Source: a bacterium (GTDB taxonomy: Bacteria; UBP6; UBA1177). Taken from it: DNA of 64,000 nt. The stretch is from contig JAFYIZ010000035.1 of the NCBI GenBank assembly GCA_017538365.1, positions 1 to 64,000 on the forward strand, read 5' to 3'. Shown here in pieces: positions 22,001 to 30,866 of the stretch. The notes under the pieces were generated by a model. The model searched no databases, was not told the origin of the DNA, and saw only the letters and a program-made list of their open reading frames with translations. Each line of letters begins with the position of its first letter. Position 1 is the first letter of the stretch. The translations under genes were made by a program, and so were the position numbers.

Positions 22001-22097
22001 AAAATGCCTGAGTGTCCTGCTTTTCGTCGCCACGGCCGCACCATTTTTCTGCAAATTCCTTTGCCGCCTTTTTCTGATTTATGCCGCTTTTCGCCAT
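19068..22097 (-). CDS. MmeI-like type IIG/IIL restriction-modification enzyme with in-frame repeat insertion
   Basis: 1009 residues. Order: N-terminal nuclease with D65 and E76-x-K78 (PDDEXK, EQKS); helical spacer; methyltransferase motif I DPACGSGNF from residue 397; catalytic motif IV NPPF near 590; then the target recognition region (LCDIPKMTLGNKPTDDG and onward). The order fits MmeI-type enzymes that cut and methylate with one polypeptide. Residues 357-377 (RHSERS...FNMTA) are encoded by a dispersed repeat inserted without breaking the frame, just before the methyltransferase. GGAG supports the ATG. It stands alone. Target sequence unknown, and activity with the insert is uncertain. Confidence 0.87.
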   Translation of the reverse strand: MAKSGINQKKAAKEFAEKWCGRGDEKQDTQAFWLSLLRDVFGVANPEDSIQFEKRIKLGHTSFIDAYIPSTKVLIEQKSIDVDLLKPAKQSDGTLLTPYQQADRYRKEQNYSEVARWIVTCNFKEFFIYDMDHREAKPEHIFLKDLDKDFARLQFLVDQRNADISREEKISLKAGELVGKLYDALFKEYIEPDENSFRSLNILCVRIVFCLYAEDAGLFETRTAFEDYIKSFSVENLRRGIQDLFKILNTKPENRDKYDTKINSFPYTNGGLFADDNIEIPNFTKEIVDVIVNHCAPFDWSEISPTIFGAVFESTLNPETRRKGGMHYTSIENIHKVIDPLFLDDLKVEFAKIVGTRHSERSVESQRDVSHSFNMTAKTKNRLEQFRNKLASLKFLDPACGSGNFLTETYISLRRLENECLKVIHGSQMLLSSEDFSPIKVRISQFYGIEINDFAVTVAKTALWIAESQMMKETEEIVEQNLDFLPLSTSATIVEGNALRMDWRYLHEEAEIPTIKAKRTNLVYPSMVVREAAPEYCASDTFSDKEHGFEYDEINLVTNEINVGKPQQKRTENHYDYIMGNPPFVGASMMSAEQKKDATGIFGKIHLSNSIDYVGAWYHKATELIVDKNTKAAFVSTNSITQGEQVFPLWNGILKKGISIDFAYKTFKWDSESSDKAAVHCVVIGFSYHFKQKEESTVNKYIYNADGSVEQARNINPYLIDAPNVLIESHGGTPLCDIPKMTLGNKPTDDGNFIFSEAEYNDFVSKYPKEAHLLHHYVGAKDFLNNDEVRYCLWLKDVNPAEFSKNKEIMRRLDAIKAFREKSSAEPTRKSALTPWKFFSTPQKKGSCLCVPEVSSERRKYIPIGFLDENTIASNKMLIVPDATLFHFGVLMSSIHMAWMRVVSGRLKSDYQYSSAMVYNTFPWCNATDKQKEQIEKTAQAILDARAKYEGTTLAQLYGEHQYLYPELLKAHRENDKAVMQAYGFNPKMSESEIVAELFKMYEKLTEKK
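20967..21029. repeat. Dispersed repeat (GTCATTCTGAGC family) inserted in frame
   Basis: 63 bases equal 21 codons of the host gene. Related copies lie at 31173-31230, 45354-45408 and 50373-50430. The CTCAGAATG end and the GTCATGTTGA end are recognisable here. Confidence 0.85.
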
Positions 22098-22196
22098 TTT
22101 GCGCTCCGCTAATCAAAATTAAAGCAAAAGATTATAACAATAGAAAAGCAGAAAACAAGTTTTAGATAGTTTTTGTTCAAAATTATTCTAGTGCTT

Positions 22197-22958
22197 TTAA
22201 AATTCTATTTTCATACCGTCTATGGCCGGAACAACGTTTTCCGGTACTTTTTTTAAGGTCTCTTCATAGTCGAAAGTGTGATTCATGTGGGTGAGATAAG
22301 CTCTTTCGGGCGAAATGTATTTTATCAGATCAAGAATTTCCTCAAAACTGAAATGCGTCGGGTGCTTTTTCTGAACTGTGGATGAAATAGCCAATATTTT
22401 TACACCTTTAACTTTGTCGAGTTCTGCAGGTTCTATCGAATTTATGTCGGCAAGAAGCGCAAAATCCTTGAAGCGCAGGCTTGTTACGACAGTTTCGCCG
22501 TGTTTGTGACGGATCGGCATAAGCGTCAGATTTTTGAAAGTGATTGGTTCTTTTTCAACGAAAACCGGCTTTAAGAAAGGACGCGGCAAATATTCGTTTT
22601 CGAAAAAAAGGTAGGGAAAACGCTTTTGGGCGATTTCAAAAGTCTCTCTGCTCAGAAAGAAGGGAAGAGGTTCGCCGTTTCTGAATGAAGCCATACGCAA
22701 ATCGTCGATTCCGGCAAAATGGTCGCTGTGTGCGTGCGTCAGCCAGCCGGCGTCAATGTGCGAAAGGCGCGATTTTAAAAGCTGCTGCCTGATTTCGTAG
22801 GGAAAATCGATCTGGAGAACGGTGTCGTTTTCGATCAGAGTCATTGAAAAACGGGTGCGGCGGTTGCGTTCATCGGTCAGTTTGCAGACATCACAATCGC
22901 AGAAAAGTTGCGGGACTCCCGTTGATGAGCCGTTACCGTTGAAAATTACTGTCGTCAC
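22197..22958 (-). CDS. PhnP-like MBL-fold metallohydrolase
   Basis: 253 residues if started at the GTG at 22958, whose GTGA overlaps the upstream stop and has AAAGGA before it; a longer frame reaches 22985 but lacks support. The metal site is THAHSDHFAG (HxHxDH). The N-terminus has STGVP followed by CDCDVC and R-x-x-R, the Cys cluster and Arg pair of PhnP-type phosphodiesterases. The substrate cannot be told; no phosphonate genes are nearby, so a general cyclic-phosphodiesterase role is more likely. Coupled to the unknown acidic protein upstream. Confidence 0.82.
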   Translation of the reverse strand: MTTVIFNGNGSSTGVPQLFCDCDVCKLTDERNRRTRFSMTLIENDTVLQIDFPYEIRQQLLKSRLSHIDAGWLTHAHSDHFAGIDDLRMASFRNGEPLPFFLSRETFEIAQKRFPYLFFENEYLPRPFLKPVFVEKEPITFKNLTLMPIRHKHGETVVTSLRFKDFALLADINSIEPAELDKVKGVKILAISSTVQKKHPTHFSFEEILDLIKYISPERAYLTHMNHTFDYEETLKKVPENVVPAIDGMKIEF

Positions 22959-24163
22959 TTGAACAATCCTTTTAAAATGCTCCAAAACGAGCGTTTTTTA
23001 TTTATCTCTGCTCCCAAATCTTCTATCAGGTTGTCTTTCTGTTTGATTTTTTCCTGAAGATCACGAATTTTCTTTTCAAGTCTCGCTATTGTTTCCGCTG
23101 GAGTTTCGTTCTGGGGAATGACTTCTTCAGGTTCGTCAGCCTCTTCCGTCTTTTCGACCTCGGTGTTTGTTTCTTCTGCGGGTTCTTCTTCTTTGATTTC
23201 CTGTTGCGGCTGATTCTCAGCAGGAGAGTCTTTTTCTTCTACTTTTTCCTCGGGTTCTTTGCGCTCTTCAGTCTCGTTTTCAGGTTTTTCCGAGTCTGCC
23301 GGTGCGCTTTCATTTTGCGGTGCTTCAGGAAGATCCATCAGTTCAATTCGCTTTTTCTCAAGTTCCGCCGGTTCCATGCATGAAAACGGATGATCCAGAT
23401 TCCATGACTGGTGACTGTCTCCGTCTTTGAATACAAACGTGATTTTTATCGTGGATTTAGTCTGACAGAACTCTTCTACATCCTTTTTGGAAGGGATGAT
23501 TTTGGATGTGTATTCCGTACGGACTCCGCTGTATTCGATGATAATGTCGAAAAAGGGCTGCGGACAGTTCTGTATGCAGGAACAAAGGAGAATCTTTATC
23601 GAAGGGGGAACCTTGTCGGCAAGAAGCCATGTAACAAGCTCCCGGTGTTCGTCAAAGGTTGTTATTGCACCGAATTTATTGAGATAATCCTGTATTTTGA
23701 TGATTTTTACGTTTGCCGGTTTATGTTGTACCGGTTCAAAAGAGAGCAGGTTGCGCGTCGCCGGTTTCGGGTCGATATTGTGAGTGAGACAGAAAGCTTT
23801 GATCGAAGATTTTTTTGCGCTGAGATACTGCTGCTTTGACATTTCGTCGAAACAGACATTGTTGTGCTCATCTATGGAAAATTTTGTATTCCCCATGATG
23901 AAAAACATCAAAGTTTTCGACTGTTTGTTAAGAAAAAACGGAAGGTAAGGATATTCTGAATCGAGCTTTTTAAACCATGCCTTGCAAGACAGTTCCTGCA
24001 GTTTGGTGGCAAGTTCAAACGATTTTAACTCACCGAATTTTATAGAAATATTGTTTTCGTTTTCGGCAGAAAGCCTGCTGTCCGGCGCAATTTTGTCAAT
24101 GCAGGTTTTTATTTTTGAAATATCACCCTTTAAAATGTCTTCCAGGGTAACTCTGATCTCCAT
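22955..24163 (-). CDS. Unknown protein with acidic Pro/Glu-rich linker and C-terminal coiled coil
   Basis: 402 residues, family not recognised. Residues 1-270 look globular, with several cysteines and a FDEHRELVTWLLADKVP segment. Residues about 280-355 are strongly acidic and rich in Pro, Glu and Lys. Residues about 357-392 form a short coiled coil ending in a basic FWSILKGLFK tail that could bind membrane. There is no signal peptide, so it is cytoplasmic. The last codons overlap the metallohydrolase GTG, tying the two together. GGAG precedes the ATG. Confidence 0.6.
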   Translation of the reverse strand: MEIRVTLEDILKGDISKIKTCIDKIAPDSRLSAENENNISIKFGELKSFELATKLQELSCKAWFKKLDSEYPYLPFFLNKQSKTLMFFIMGNTKFSIDEHNNVCFDEMSKQQYLSAKKSSIKAFCLTHNIDPKPATRNLLSFEPVQHKPANVKIIKIQDYLNKFGAITTFDEHRELVTWLLADKVPPSIKILLCSCIQNCPQPFFDIIIEYSGVRTEYTSKIIPSKKDVEEFCQTKSTIKITFVFKDGDSHQSWNLDHPFSCMEPAELEKKRIELMDLPEAPQNESAPADSEKPENETEERKEPEEKVEEKDSPAENQPQQEIKEEEPAEETNTEVEKTEEADEPEEVIPQNETPAETIARLEKKIRDLQEKIKQKDNLIEDLGAEINKKRSFWSILKGLFK

Positions 24164-24241
24164 TTCTTACTCCGTTTTCATTCTAACAAAAACCTGTTTT
24201 CTTTATCACAAACAAGAACGGTTTTCCAGTGTTTTTGCCGC

Positions 24242-25735
24242 TTATTTTGCGTTTATTTTGCTTTTGTGGCGGTTGTAGAGAAGCATAGCCGCGATCGAGA
24301 GAATGCCGAAGGAAGAAAGAACTATCCAGATTTTCCACGGAGCGTAGGCATCCCACAGAAGCTGGTTGGCCGCATACTTGTCAAGGCCTGTAAGTTCCTG
24401 AAAATACGGGAAAAAGTCGAATGTGTCGATGTTCATTTTCGCAATCGTTTCAGGGAGAAGATTGTCGGGATTTGCCGCTTTGTAGTCGTCAACGACTTTC
24501 ACAAGAGTTTCAAGCGGGACCTTTTTGACTTCAAGAAGATACTGCTTCGTTATCTGAAGTTTGTTTGCGAAAGCATCGTAAAGCGGTCCCGATACGACGT
24601 TTCCGACTATCCAGCCGACTGCGAAAGGAATGTTGGAAAGTCCCATGTAAAGCGCTTTTTTGTCAGCAGGAGCGTTGACTCCGATGTATTCGCTGAATTT
24701 GGGCGAGCAGGTCATTTCACCCAGGCTGAAAAAGGCGATGCAGATCGCTGTGACTACTCCGGCCATCGTGATCCCGGCGCAGAAAAAGGCTATTGTCGTG
24801 AGGCATATTCCGGCTGTTATCGCGACAAGACGCGGGAATTTGCCCGTCACTACGCTCCACGGAACGACAAAAAGGACAATGCAGAGCGAATTTATGTTGA
24901 TGAACTGCTCCGCTTTGACGCTGCCGTTATCTGTCATGAAGGAAGGCAGGATCTTTGCCAGAGCACGGCTGTCGGTCCACTGGTCGATGAAATTGGGGTA
25001 GAGATCCCAAAGCTGCATGAACATGAGCCAGAAACCGCTGAAAATAAGGAGAAAAATCATGAAATCCTTGTCTTTCAGCGCGGTCCACGTGTCGTTGAGC
25101 GCATCTTTCGCGGACTTTGTAGCCTTTAATTTATCGGGTTCTTTGAAGAAAAATGTCGCCGGAATGTAATTGAGAGCCGTGACAATAGCCGCCGCGTAGA
25201 AAACGTAGCTCCAGGTGTAGCCGTCGGTATCGTTTCCGCGCAGAGTGCTCGCCATGACGGGAGCCATGAGACCTCCGATGTTTACGACCCAGTAGAAAAT
25301 GCCGTATCCGACAGAGCTGTTTTCCTCAGTTACCGAACTTGCGACAGTTCCCTGAATTGGCGGCTTGAAGATCGCCGTTCCCGTTCCGACCGCGATACCT
25401 GCAAGCATCATGCTCCAGAAACCGGCCGCGTTCGCCATCAGAATGTAGCCGAAAACATTGGTCGTGAAGGCAATGTAGAGACTTTTGCGGTAGCCCAAAT
25501 AGTTGGCGAAAGAGCCGCTCAGCATCGGAATAAGGCTCTGGCACGCCGCCCAGACACCGAAAATAAGCCCTTTTTCAGTGAACGTGAGTCCGAGCCCGTG
25601 TTTGTCGGCAGTCGCGATCATCCAAAGCGGAAGTACAGCTCTGACCGAGAAAAATGCGAGCCGCTCGAACATCTCCATGACGTTCGCGATCCAGAAATTC
25701 CTCTGAAACCCTGTGACTTGTGATTTGAAACTCAT
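24242..25735 (-). CDS. MFS transporter, POT-like
   Basis: 497 residues, about 12-14 hydrophobic segments. The NFWIANVMEMFERLAFF start and FYWVVNIGGLMAP resemble the proton-dependent oligopeptide transporter branch (F-Y-x-x-I-N-x-G). A loop of about 70 residues (VDDYKAANPDNLLPE region) sits between the last segments. Di-/tripeptide uptake is a reasonable guess but the substrate is not proven by sequence. GAGAGG supports the ATG. It appears monocistronic. Confidence 0.7.
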   Translation of the reverse strand: MSFKSQVTGFQRNFWIANVMEMFERLAFFSVRAVLPLWMIATADKHGLGLTFTEKGLIFGVWAACQSLIPMLSGSFANYLGYRKSLYIAFTTNVFGYILMANAAGFWSMMLAGIAVGTGTAIFKPPIQGTVASSVTEENSSVGYGIFYWVVNIGGLMAPVMASTLRGNDTDGYTWSYVFYAAAIVTALNYIPATFFFKEPDKLKATKSAKDALNDTWTALKDKDFMIFLLIFSGFWLMFMQLWDLYPNFIDQWTDSRALAKILPSFMTDNGSVKAEQFININSLCIVLFVVPWSVVTGKFPRLVAITAGICLTTIAFFCAGITMAGVVTAICIAFFSLGEMTCSPKFSEYIGVNAPADKKALYMGLSNIPFAVGWIVGNVVSGPLYDAFANKLQITKQYLLEVKKVPLETLVKVVDDYKAANPDNLLPETIAKMNIDTFDFFPYFQELTGLDKYAANQLLWDAYAPWKIWIVLSSFGILSIAAMLLYNRHKSKINAK

Positions 25736-25809
25736 ATTAACCTCTCAATAAAAATGCTGCTGCTTTATATCGGAATAATGCTTTGTCGGCAAGATTTTTA
25801 AAGCAGTAA

Positions 25810-26559
25810 TTACAAAATATCCTTCGAGGGTTCTTTCAGGAGAAAATCGGGCTTTTGGTTGTATAACGCCTTGAAAATATTGTTTTTTGCCGTGCTGTCA
25901 TGCTTGACGATCTCTTCTATGAGCGAGCGGATATAGGCGCGCTCCGAAACTTTTCCGAAAGGGCAGCCTGAATCGAAAATTTTGATGCCGCTGTTTTCAA
26001 TTTCGGCTTTGACGGAACTTTCTTTGATGTAGAGCATAGGTCTGATGATGCGGTACTTTCCTTTGAAAAACGGGTTGACGGGTTTCATCGCCTCAAGCGA
26101 GCCGTTGAAAAAGAGGTTCATGAGAAATGTCTGCACGAAGTCGTCGCGGTGATGGCCGAAAGCAATGACATTTGCCCCGATTTCGTCGGCTAAATCAAAA
26201 AGAGCGAGCCTTCTTGTTCTTGAGCAGAGGTAGCACGCCTGCTTTTTTTCGGAAGCCATGATTTTTTCAAGCGATTTTTCTATCTCAAAATAGTTTACGC
26301 TGAGGTTTGAACTGAAATCGCGCAGATAATCGGAAATTTCATCGTCGTTCGCAAATCCCATTTTCACGAAAACTGCCGAAAGTTTAAAATCATTGGTTGT
26401 CTGAATCTTTTTTCTCGCCAAAAGTCGCAGCAGCATCGAGCTGTCCTTGCCGCCCGAAAGGCCGACTAAAACGTGATCACCCGGATTGATCATCTGATAA
26501 TCGAAAATCGCTGTTTCCAGCAGTTTGTGCATACTCAAAAAACACTTGCTTTCGCCCAT
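25810..26559 (-). CDS. ttcA: tRNA 2-thiocytidine synthetase TtcA-like
   Basis: 249 residues from the ATG at 26559, chosen because AGGAGG lies eight bases upstream; the frame extends 21 codons further without a ribosome site. The PP-loop is SGGKDSS, the cluster-binding Cys pair is CYLCSRTRR, and GHHRDD completes the TtcA pattern. TtcA adds sulfur to C32 of some tRNAs with an ATP-dependent, Fe-S mechanism. It is divergent from the mlaD operon. A different PP-loop tRNA thiolase is possible but less likely. Confidence 0.85.
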   Translation of the reverse strand: MGESKCFLSMHKLLETAIFDYQMINPGDHVLVGLSGGKDSSMLLRLLARKKIQTTNDFKLSAVFVKMGFANDDEISDYLRDFSSNLSVNYFEIEKSLEKIMASEKKQACYLCSRTRRLALFDLADEIGANVIAFGHHRDDFVQTFLMNLFFNGSLEAMKPVNPFFKGKYRIIRPMLYIKESSVKAEIENSGIKIFDSGCPFGKVSERAYIRSLIEEIVKHDSTAKNNIFKALYNQKPDFLLKEPSKDIL

Positions 26560-26615
26560 GAACCCTCCTAAAAGCGGAAAATCATACTGAAAAATCGGAA
26601 AAAAGCGAGAAAGCG

Positions 26616-26643
26616 TTGACAATCAGGTTTTTACACTTAAAAT
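26616..26643 (+). promoter_or_regulatory. Candidate promoter for the mlaD operon
   Basis: TTGACA (26616-26621), a 16-base spacer and TAAAAT (26638-26643), 26 bases before the ATG. Confidence 0.65.
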
Positions 26644-26669
26644 CGCGCGTGTGAATTTTTGAGGGTACG

Positions 26670-27659
26670 ATGCAGGTTACTTCAGCTCAAAAAAGACGCG
26701 TAGCAATATTTTTTATTTTAGGGATATTTGTAATCCTCGGTCTTACTGCGCTTCTTATCGGAAACCGCCTGCTCAAACGTGAGGACTGTTACTTCACCCG
26801 TTTCGAGGATATTTCGGTCGCAGGTCTTTCTGAAGGCTCCACTGTAAAATTCCAGGGCATGAACATCGGAACAGTTTCGAAAATCTCTGTTGACAAGGAA
26901 AATACAGCTGTCGTCGAAGTCGGATTCTGCCTGAAACCGGGTGTTCCGATCAAAGAGGGAACAAAGACGCAGCTCGGGACCATCGGCATCACCGGTCTTA
27001 AATTCCTCGAACTCAAAGGGGGCGGGCAGGGTGAAAACATTCCGGTCGGCGGTGAAATTCCTTCCGAAAAAAGCGGTTGGGACGAAATTACGGGCAAGGC
27101 TTCCGTTATTGCCGAAAAACTTGAATCGATTCTCAACCAGTTCAACGAGGCTTTGAAAGGTGTTCAGAAAGACGACGTCGAAAAGATCGTCAAAAACGTG
27201 AACGGTATTTCGGGTTCGCTTGACGAGCTTCTCGCAAAAAACAAAAACGAGATCAGCGGCGTCATAAAAGAAGCGAACGCATTTATGAAAGAACTCAACG
27301 GAAACATGGATAACGTCAAGTCGATCACAACGAATGTCAAAGAGCTCACCTCGAAAGAAGGCTCTCTTGCAAAGACGCTTACGATGATGGAAGAGGCGGT
27401 CTCCGATTTCAGGACAGACTACAAAGAAGCGAATGTTCAGGAGAAGGTCGACAAAATGTTCGGACTCGTCGAATCGACGCAGAGAACAGTCGATACACTT
27501 CAGCTTACGTTTGAGAGAAGTACCGAAAAAATCGACAAATCGCTTGACGACCTTTCCGATGCGATGAGCAACTTCAGCGAATTTACGAGAATAATCATGG
27601 AAAATCCGTCGTCTCTTTTCGGCGGCGGCAACTCTCAGACTGCAGAGGATAAAAAATGA
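26670..27659 (+). CDS. MlaD-family (MCE domain) lipid transport protein
   Basis: 329 residues. One N-terminal membrane helix (about 10-32) anchors it in the inner membrane. The MCE domain (about 38-125) has VKFQGMNIGTVSKI and TQLGTIGITGLKFLEL. A long helical region (about 140-310) could form the tube or needle seen in MCE assemblies. Known relatives pass phospholipids between inner and outer membranes with an MlaE permease and MlaF ATPase, which are not next door here. The stop overlaps the lipoprotein start by four bases. Confidence 0.87.
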   Translation: MQVTSAQKRRVAIFFILGIFVILGLTALLIGNRLLKREDCYFTRFEDISVAGLSEGSTVKFQGMNIGTVSKISVDKENTAVVEVGFCLKPGVPIKEGTKTQLGTIGITGLKFLELKGGGQGENIPVGGEIPSEKSGWDEITGKASVIAEKLESILNQFNEALKGVQKDDVEKIVKNVNGISGSLDELLAKNKNEISGVIKEANAFMKELNGNMDNVKSITTNVKELTSKEGSLAKTLTMMEEAVSDFRTDYKEANVQEKVDKMFGLVESTQRTVDTLQLTFERSTEKIDKSLDDLSDAMSNFSEFTRIIMENPSSLFGGGNSQTAEDKK

Positions 27660-28258
27660 AAAAAATCGGCGTTTTGATTGTTTGCATCACAGTTCTTTTC
27701 ACGATTTCGTCATGTTCGCTCTTCTCTTCAAAAGCGCCGCTCAAGCACTATTATCAGGTTTACTATCAACCGCAAGTCGGCTCCGAGCAGCCGATAAAGG
27801 CGACACTCAGGATAAAAACTTTCGATGCCGACAAGGCTTACAAAAAATACAATCTTGTTTACAGGACTTCTTTTGAGGAGATGTTCTACTATAACACCCA
27901 TTTCTGGGCATCAAGACCGGACGACATGATCACTGATCTTGTCGCAAACCACTTTGCAAAGCAGCGGATATTTTCCGACATCATCATAACGATGGATAAA
28001 AAACCGGACTACGTTCTGAGCGGCAGGATTTTAGCTCTTGACGAAGTGATCGAAGATGACAAAAGTTACGCCAGAGTCGCTATAATTTTTGAACTTAAAG
28101 ACTACAAGACCACGGATGTGATCGTCGCTCACTCTTTTGACACAAAGCTTGATGCGAAAGGTCGCAAGCCGGTAGATGTTGTTCGCGCGATGGGGGAGAT
28201 AATAAATTCCGAGCTAGAGATCTTTATCTCAAAAATTTATGAGACCATTGAACACTAA
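27656..28258 (+). CDS. ABC-transport auxiliary lipoprotein (PqiC-like)
   Basis: 200 residues. A lipobox (ISSC, Cys20) ends the signal peptide. The rest fits the ABC-type auxiliary component family (PqiC/YmbC): an early YYQVYY-type strand, WASRPDDMITDLVANHF, and a C-terminal helix. PqiC partners an MCE protein at the outer membrane, which fits the ATGA overlap with the MlaD-like gene. It probably receives the lipid-transfer tube at the outer membrane. Confidence 0.8.
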   Translation: MKKIGVLIVCITVLFTISSCSLFSSKAPLKHYYQVYYQPQVGSEQPIKATLRIKTFDADKAYKKYNLVYRTSFEEMFYYNTHFWASRPDDMITDLVANHFAKQRIFSDIIITMDKKPDYVLSGRILALDEVIEDDKSYARVAIIFELKDYKTTDVIVAHSFDTKLDAKGRKPVDVVRAMGEIINSELEIFISKIYETIEH

Positions 28259-28329
28259 CGCTTGTTGATTGAAAGAAGAGCCGTTCCCAGCATTCAGCAT
28301 TATGACCAATAAAAACGAGAGGTTTGTAA

Positions 28330-30783
28330 GTGAGCAGTAAAATAAAATTGATATTTCTAATGCTTTCTTCGGGCATTTTTTTTGTTCTGCCGCCGTTTCT
28401 TCTCGGAGGAGTCTACTACCACATCGGCACAAACCTTGTCATCATGTTCATCTGCGCTTTCGCGACTTTTCTCTATTCGGTTTATCTGCTCGCCACAAAG
28501 AAGTCTTTTGCCGTTTCTTCTGTGATTTTTCCACTTGCCGCGATAATCGTTTTCGCACTTATTCAACTCATTCCGCTGCCGCTGCCGCTTCTTAAAATAC
28601 TCTCTCCGCAGGGGCATTTTTTTCACACTCTCGAAGGGGCGGGCGCTCATCCGCTCACGATGTCGATACCCGATACTGTTTATTCGATATTCCGTGTTTT
28701 GACGCTGATATTTCTCTCCTGCATTCTTGCGCGCAACATTTTTTTGGGCAACAAAAAGTGGAAACAGAACACTATTGACACGGTAATTCTTATTTCGACC
28801 GTAGCCATAATCCTTTCGGTCGCGCTGAGATTTCTGCAGTCCGATGCATGGCTTTACGGAAAATTGCGCCACGGCGGATTTTTCATGGAGTCTATTCTTA
28901 TCAACACGAACAACGCCGCGGGATATTTCGGTATTTCCGGACTTCTCGCCCTTACCTCGATTTACACGACGACATTCCCGAGAAAAAAGATTTTTTACGC
29001 TTCTCTTTTCTTTTTCCACTCGGCAGCTGTTGCGGCGACTATCTCAAGAGCAGGTATTGCGGCTTACGTTGCAGCATTGATACTTTTCTTTTTTATCAAT
29101 AGAAAATCTGCAAAAAATTCAAGCGGCTACAAGTTTTATCTGCCGGTTGCGGCCCTTGTTCTCGTCTTGATTTTTATCTATCAGACAGGGCTTAAACTTT
29201 TAGAGCGTGAGTTCGATTTCGGAAGAGAAAACTACTTCGACAAATTTGATACGATAGCGAGAGCGAAAGACTATTTCTTCGATTTTCTTTTCACCGGCTC
29301 GGGGCTCGGCAGTTTTTCCAAAGTTTTTTCCTATTACCAGTCGAATCTCTGGATCTATGCCCGTGAGCTTGAGAACGAGCCGATACAGTTTATTCTTGAA
29401 ACCGGTATAGTTTTTGCCCTTTTCATTTTCGCATTTTTCATCTGGCTCGTTATCTTCGGTCATCGCGAAACGAAACGCAAAAACGGTCTTTTGGCGGTTC
29501 TCTTTTTCGTCGTAATGCACAATACGCTTGACTTCAATCTGCACAATTTCGCGACACTTTTCCCGATCATTCTGGTGCTTGTTCTTCTCGTAAAACCGAT
29601 GGAACTCCGCGGAAATACAAGAATAATTTCTCTTGTTTCTCTCGCGGTTCTCTCTCTGACAACGATGATTTTTACCTCTACCGGAAGCGGGCAGAAACTT
29701 TTGGGTTATCAGCCCGATGAAAAGCCGGCGGTATCTTATGAAGAAGCGGTTTACCTTGAGCCGGCGAATTTCAAGATCCCGCTTAACGCAGGTATTGACA
29801 AACTCAATTCGAGAGATCCGGAACAAATTCTTTCGGCGGGAACAGAGCTTTCATCAGCACTTTTAAAAGCTCCGAAATACTACTACACCCACTACATAAA
29901 CGGTGTTTATATGCTTCGGATAGGCGCTTACGAACAGGCTCTTGTTCTGTTCAAGCAGGCTCTCGATATTTCGGGAAGAAAATACACGAAGGCGCTTGAT
30001 ACGATTTACGACAGGATATCTCGTTTCGGTCTCAGCGAGCGGATAACCGAAATAATTTCATTGAACGAGAACAACAAACTTGAACTCGAAAGATTTATCT
30101 TCAAAATTTCGGACAGTAATGCCGCTGCACTCGATTTTGCCAATAAAAATCAGGATGTTTTCTTCATTTCAGTCATCAGAAACATGCTGAAGGAAAAAAG
30201 ATACGACGAAGCGCTTGAAATGATCCGCCGAATACAAAACGAGCGCAAGGATTTAACCGATACAGAGCGCGGACAGCTCATGATATACAACGGAAAGATC
30301 CTTGAGAAGGACCAGCTTTACAAAGAAGCATTCGATCTTTATATGCGCGGCGCCGACCTGACCCAGAGATTCAGCGACTATCTCACCGCGGCTTACTGCT
30401 CGCTCAAACTCGACAAAGAGTCGCAGGATCTTGTCGAAAGTACACTTAAAAACATGACTTTGAGAACGTCAGGAAACCTCGGAAACTACTACCGCTGGCT
30501 TTCGACGCGCGAATTTGCATTAAAAAATCAGGCCGCAGGTTTCAAATACCTCGAAAGAGCTGCCGAAGTGGCACACAATCCGTACTGGCAGCTCGAAGTC
30601 GCCAATATGTACGCAAGACGCGGAATGCACTACTTTGCGGCGCAGAATTTCCTTAAAATCACAAGAGATTATCCCAAATTCAAGCCCGAAGAAATGAAAA
30701 AACGCTACGAAGACGAAAAGCAGAAAATGGAGCGTGACGAGGAAAAAAATCTCAAAGAACTGATGTTCAGAGAGAAGAAATAA
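28330..30783 (+). CDS. O-antigen ligase-like membrane protein with C-terminal TPR region
   Basis: 817 residues starting at a GTG with GAGAGG seven bases upstream. Residues about 1-440 hold roughly 12 membrane segments, with the large periplasmic loop and FTGSGLGSFSKVF...YARELENEPIQFILETG typical of Wzy/WaaL-type O-antigen ligases. Residues about 470-800 contain TPR-like helical repeats. The combination is common in enzymes that join glycans to a lipid or protein acceptor. Acceptor not deducible. It may belong with the glycosyltransferases at 3.5 and 49 kb. Confidence 0.82.
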   Translation: MSSKIKLIFLMLSSGIFFVLPPFLLGGVYYHIGTNLVIMFICAFATFLYSVYLLATKKSFAVSSVIFPLAAIIVFALIQLIPLPLPLLKILSPQGHFFHTLEGAGAHPLTMSIPDTVYSIFRVLTLIFLSCILARNIFLGNKKWKQNTIDTVILISTVAIILSVALRFLQSDAWLYGKLRHGGFFMESILINTNNAAGYFGISGLLALTSIYTTTFPRKKIFYASLFFFHSAAVAATISRAGIAAYVAALILFFFINRKSAKNSSGYKFYLPVAALVLVLIFIYQTGLKLLEREFDFGRENYFDKFDTIARAKDYFFDFLFTGSGLGSFSKVFSYYQSNLWIYARELENEPIQFILETGIVFALFIFAFFIWLVIFGHRETKRKNGLLAVLFFVVMHNTLDFNLHNFATLFPIILVLVLLVKPMELRGNTRIISLVSLAVLSLTTMIFTSTGSGQKLLGYQPDEKPAVSYEEAVYLEPANFKIPLNAGIDKLNSRDPEQILSAGTELSSALLKAPKYYYTHYINGVYMLRIGAYEQALVLFKQALDISGRKYTKALDTIYDRISRFGLSERITEIISLNENNKLELERFIFKISDSNAAALDFANKNQDVFFISVIRNMLKEKRYDEALEMIRRIQNERKDLTDTERGQLMIYNGKILEKDQLYKEAFDLYMRGADLTQRFSDYLTAAYCSLKLDKESQDLVESTLKNMTLRTSGNLGNYYRWLSTREFALKNQAAGFKYLERAAEVAHNPYWQLEVANMYARRGMHYFAAQNFLKITRDYPKFKPEEMKKRYEDEKQKMERDEEKNLKELMFREKK

Positions 30784-30796
30784 ATTCATCTGTTTT

Positions 30797-30825
30797 TGTC
30801 GGAGCGCGGGCGGCTCGCCTGCAGG
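30797..30825. repeat. TGTCGGAGCGCGGGCGG repeat
   Basis: GC-rich imperfect palindrome (GCGGGCGGCTCGCCTGC). Partial or variant copies occur at 10872-10890, 31144-31170 and 63088-63113, all in accessory gaps. Confidence 0.7.
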
Positions 30826-30866
30826 TTTTTGAGGGTCAGCTTTCGCCGGATTTGAGTGCGCTGTGA

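Noticed and set aside
28357-29019. Minus-strand open frame of 220 codons opposite the O-antigen-ligase-like gene
   Set aside because: Very basic, low-complexity composition, as expected from the antisense of membrane helices.
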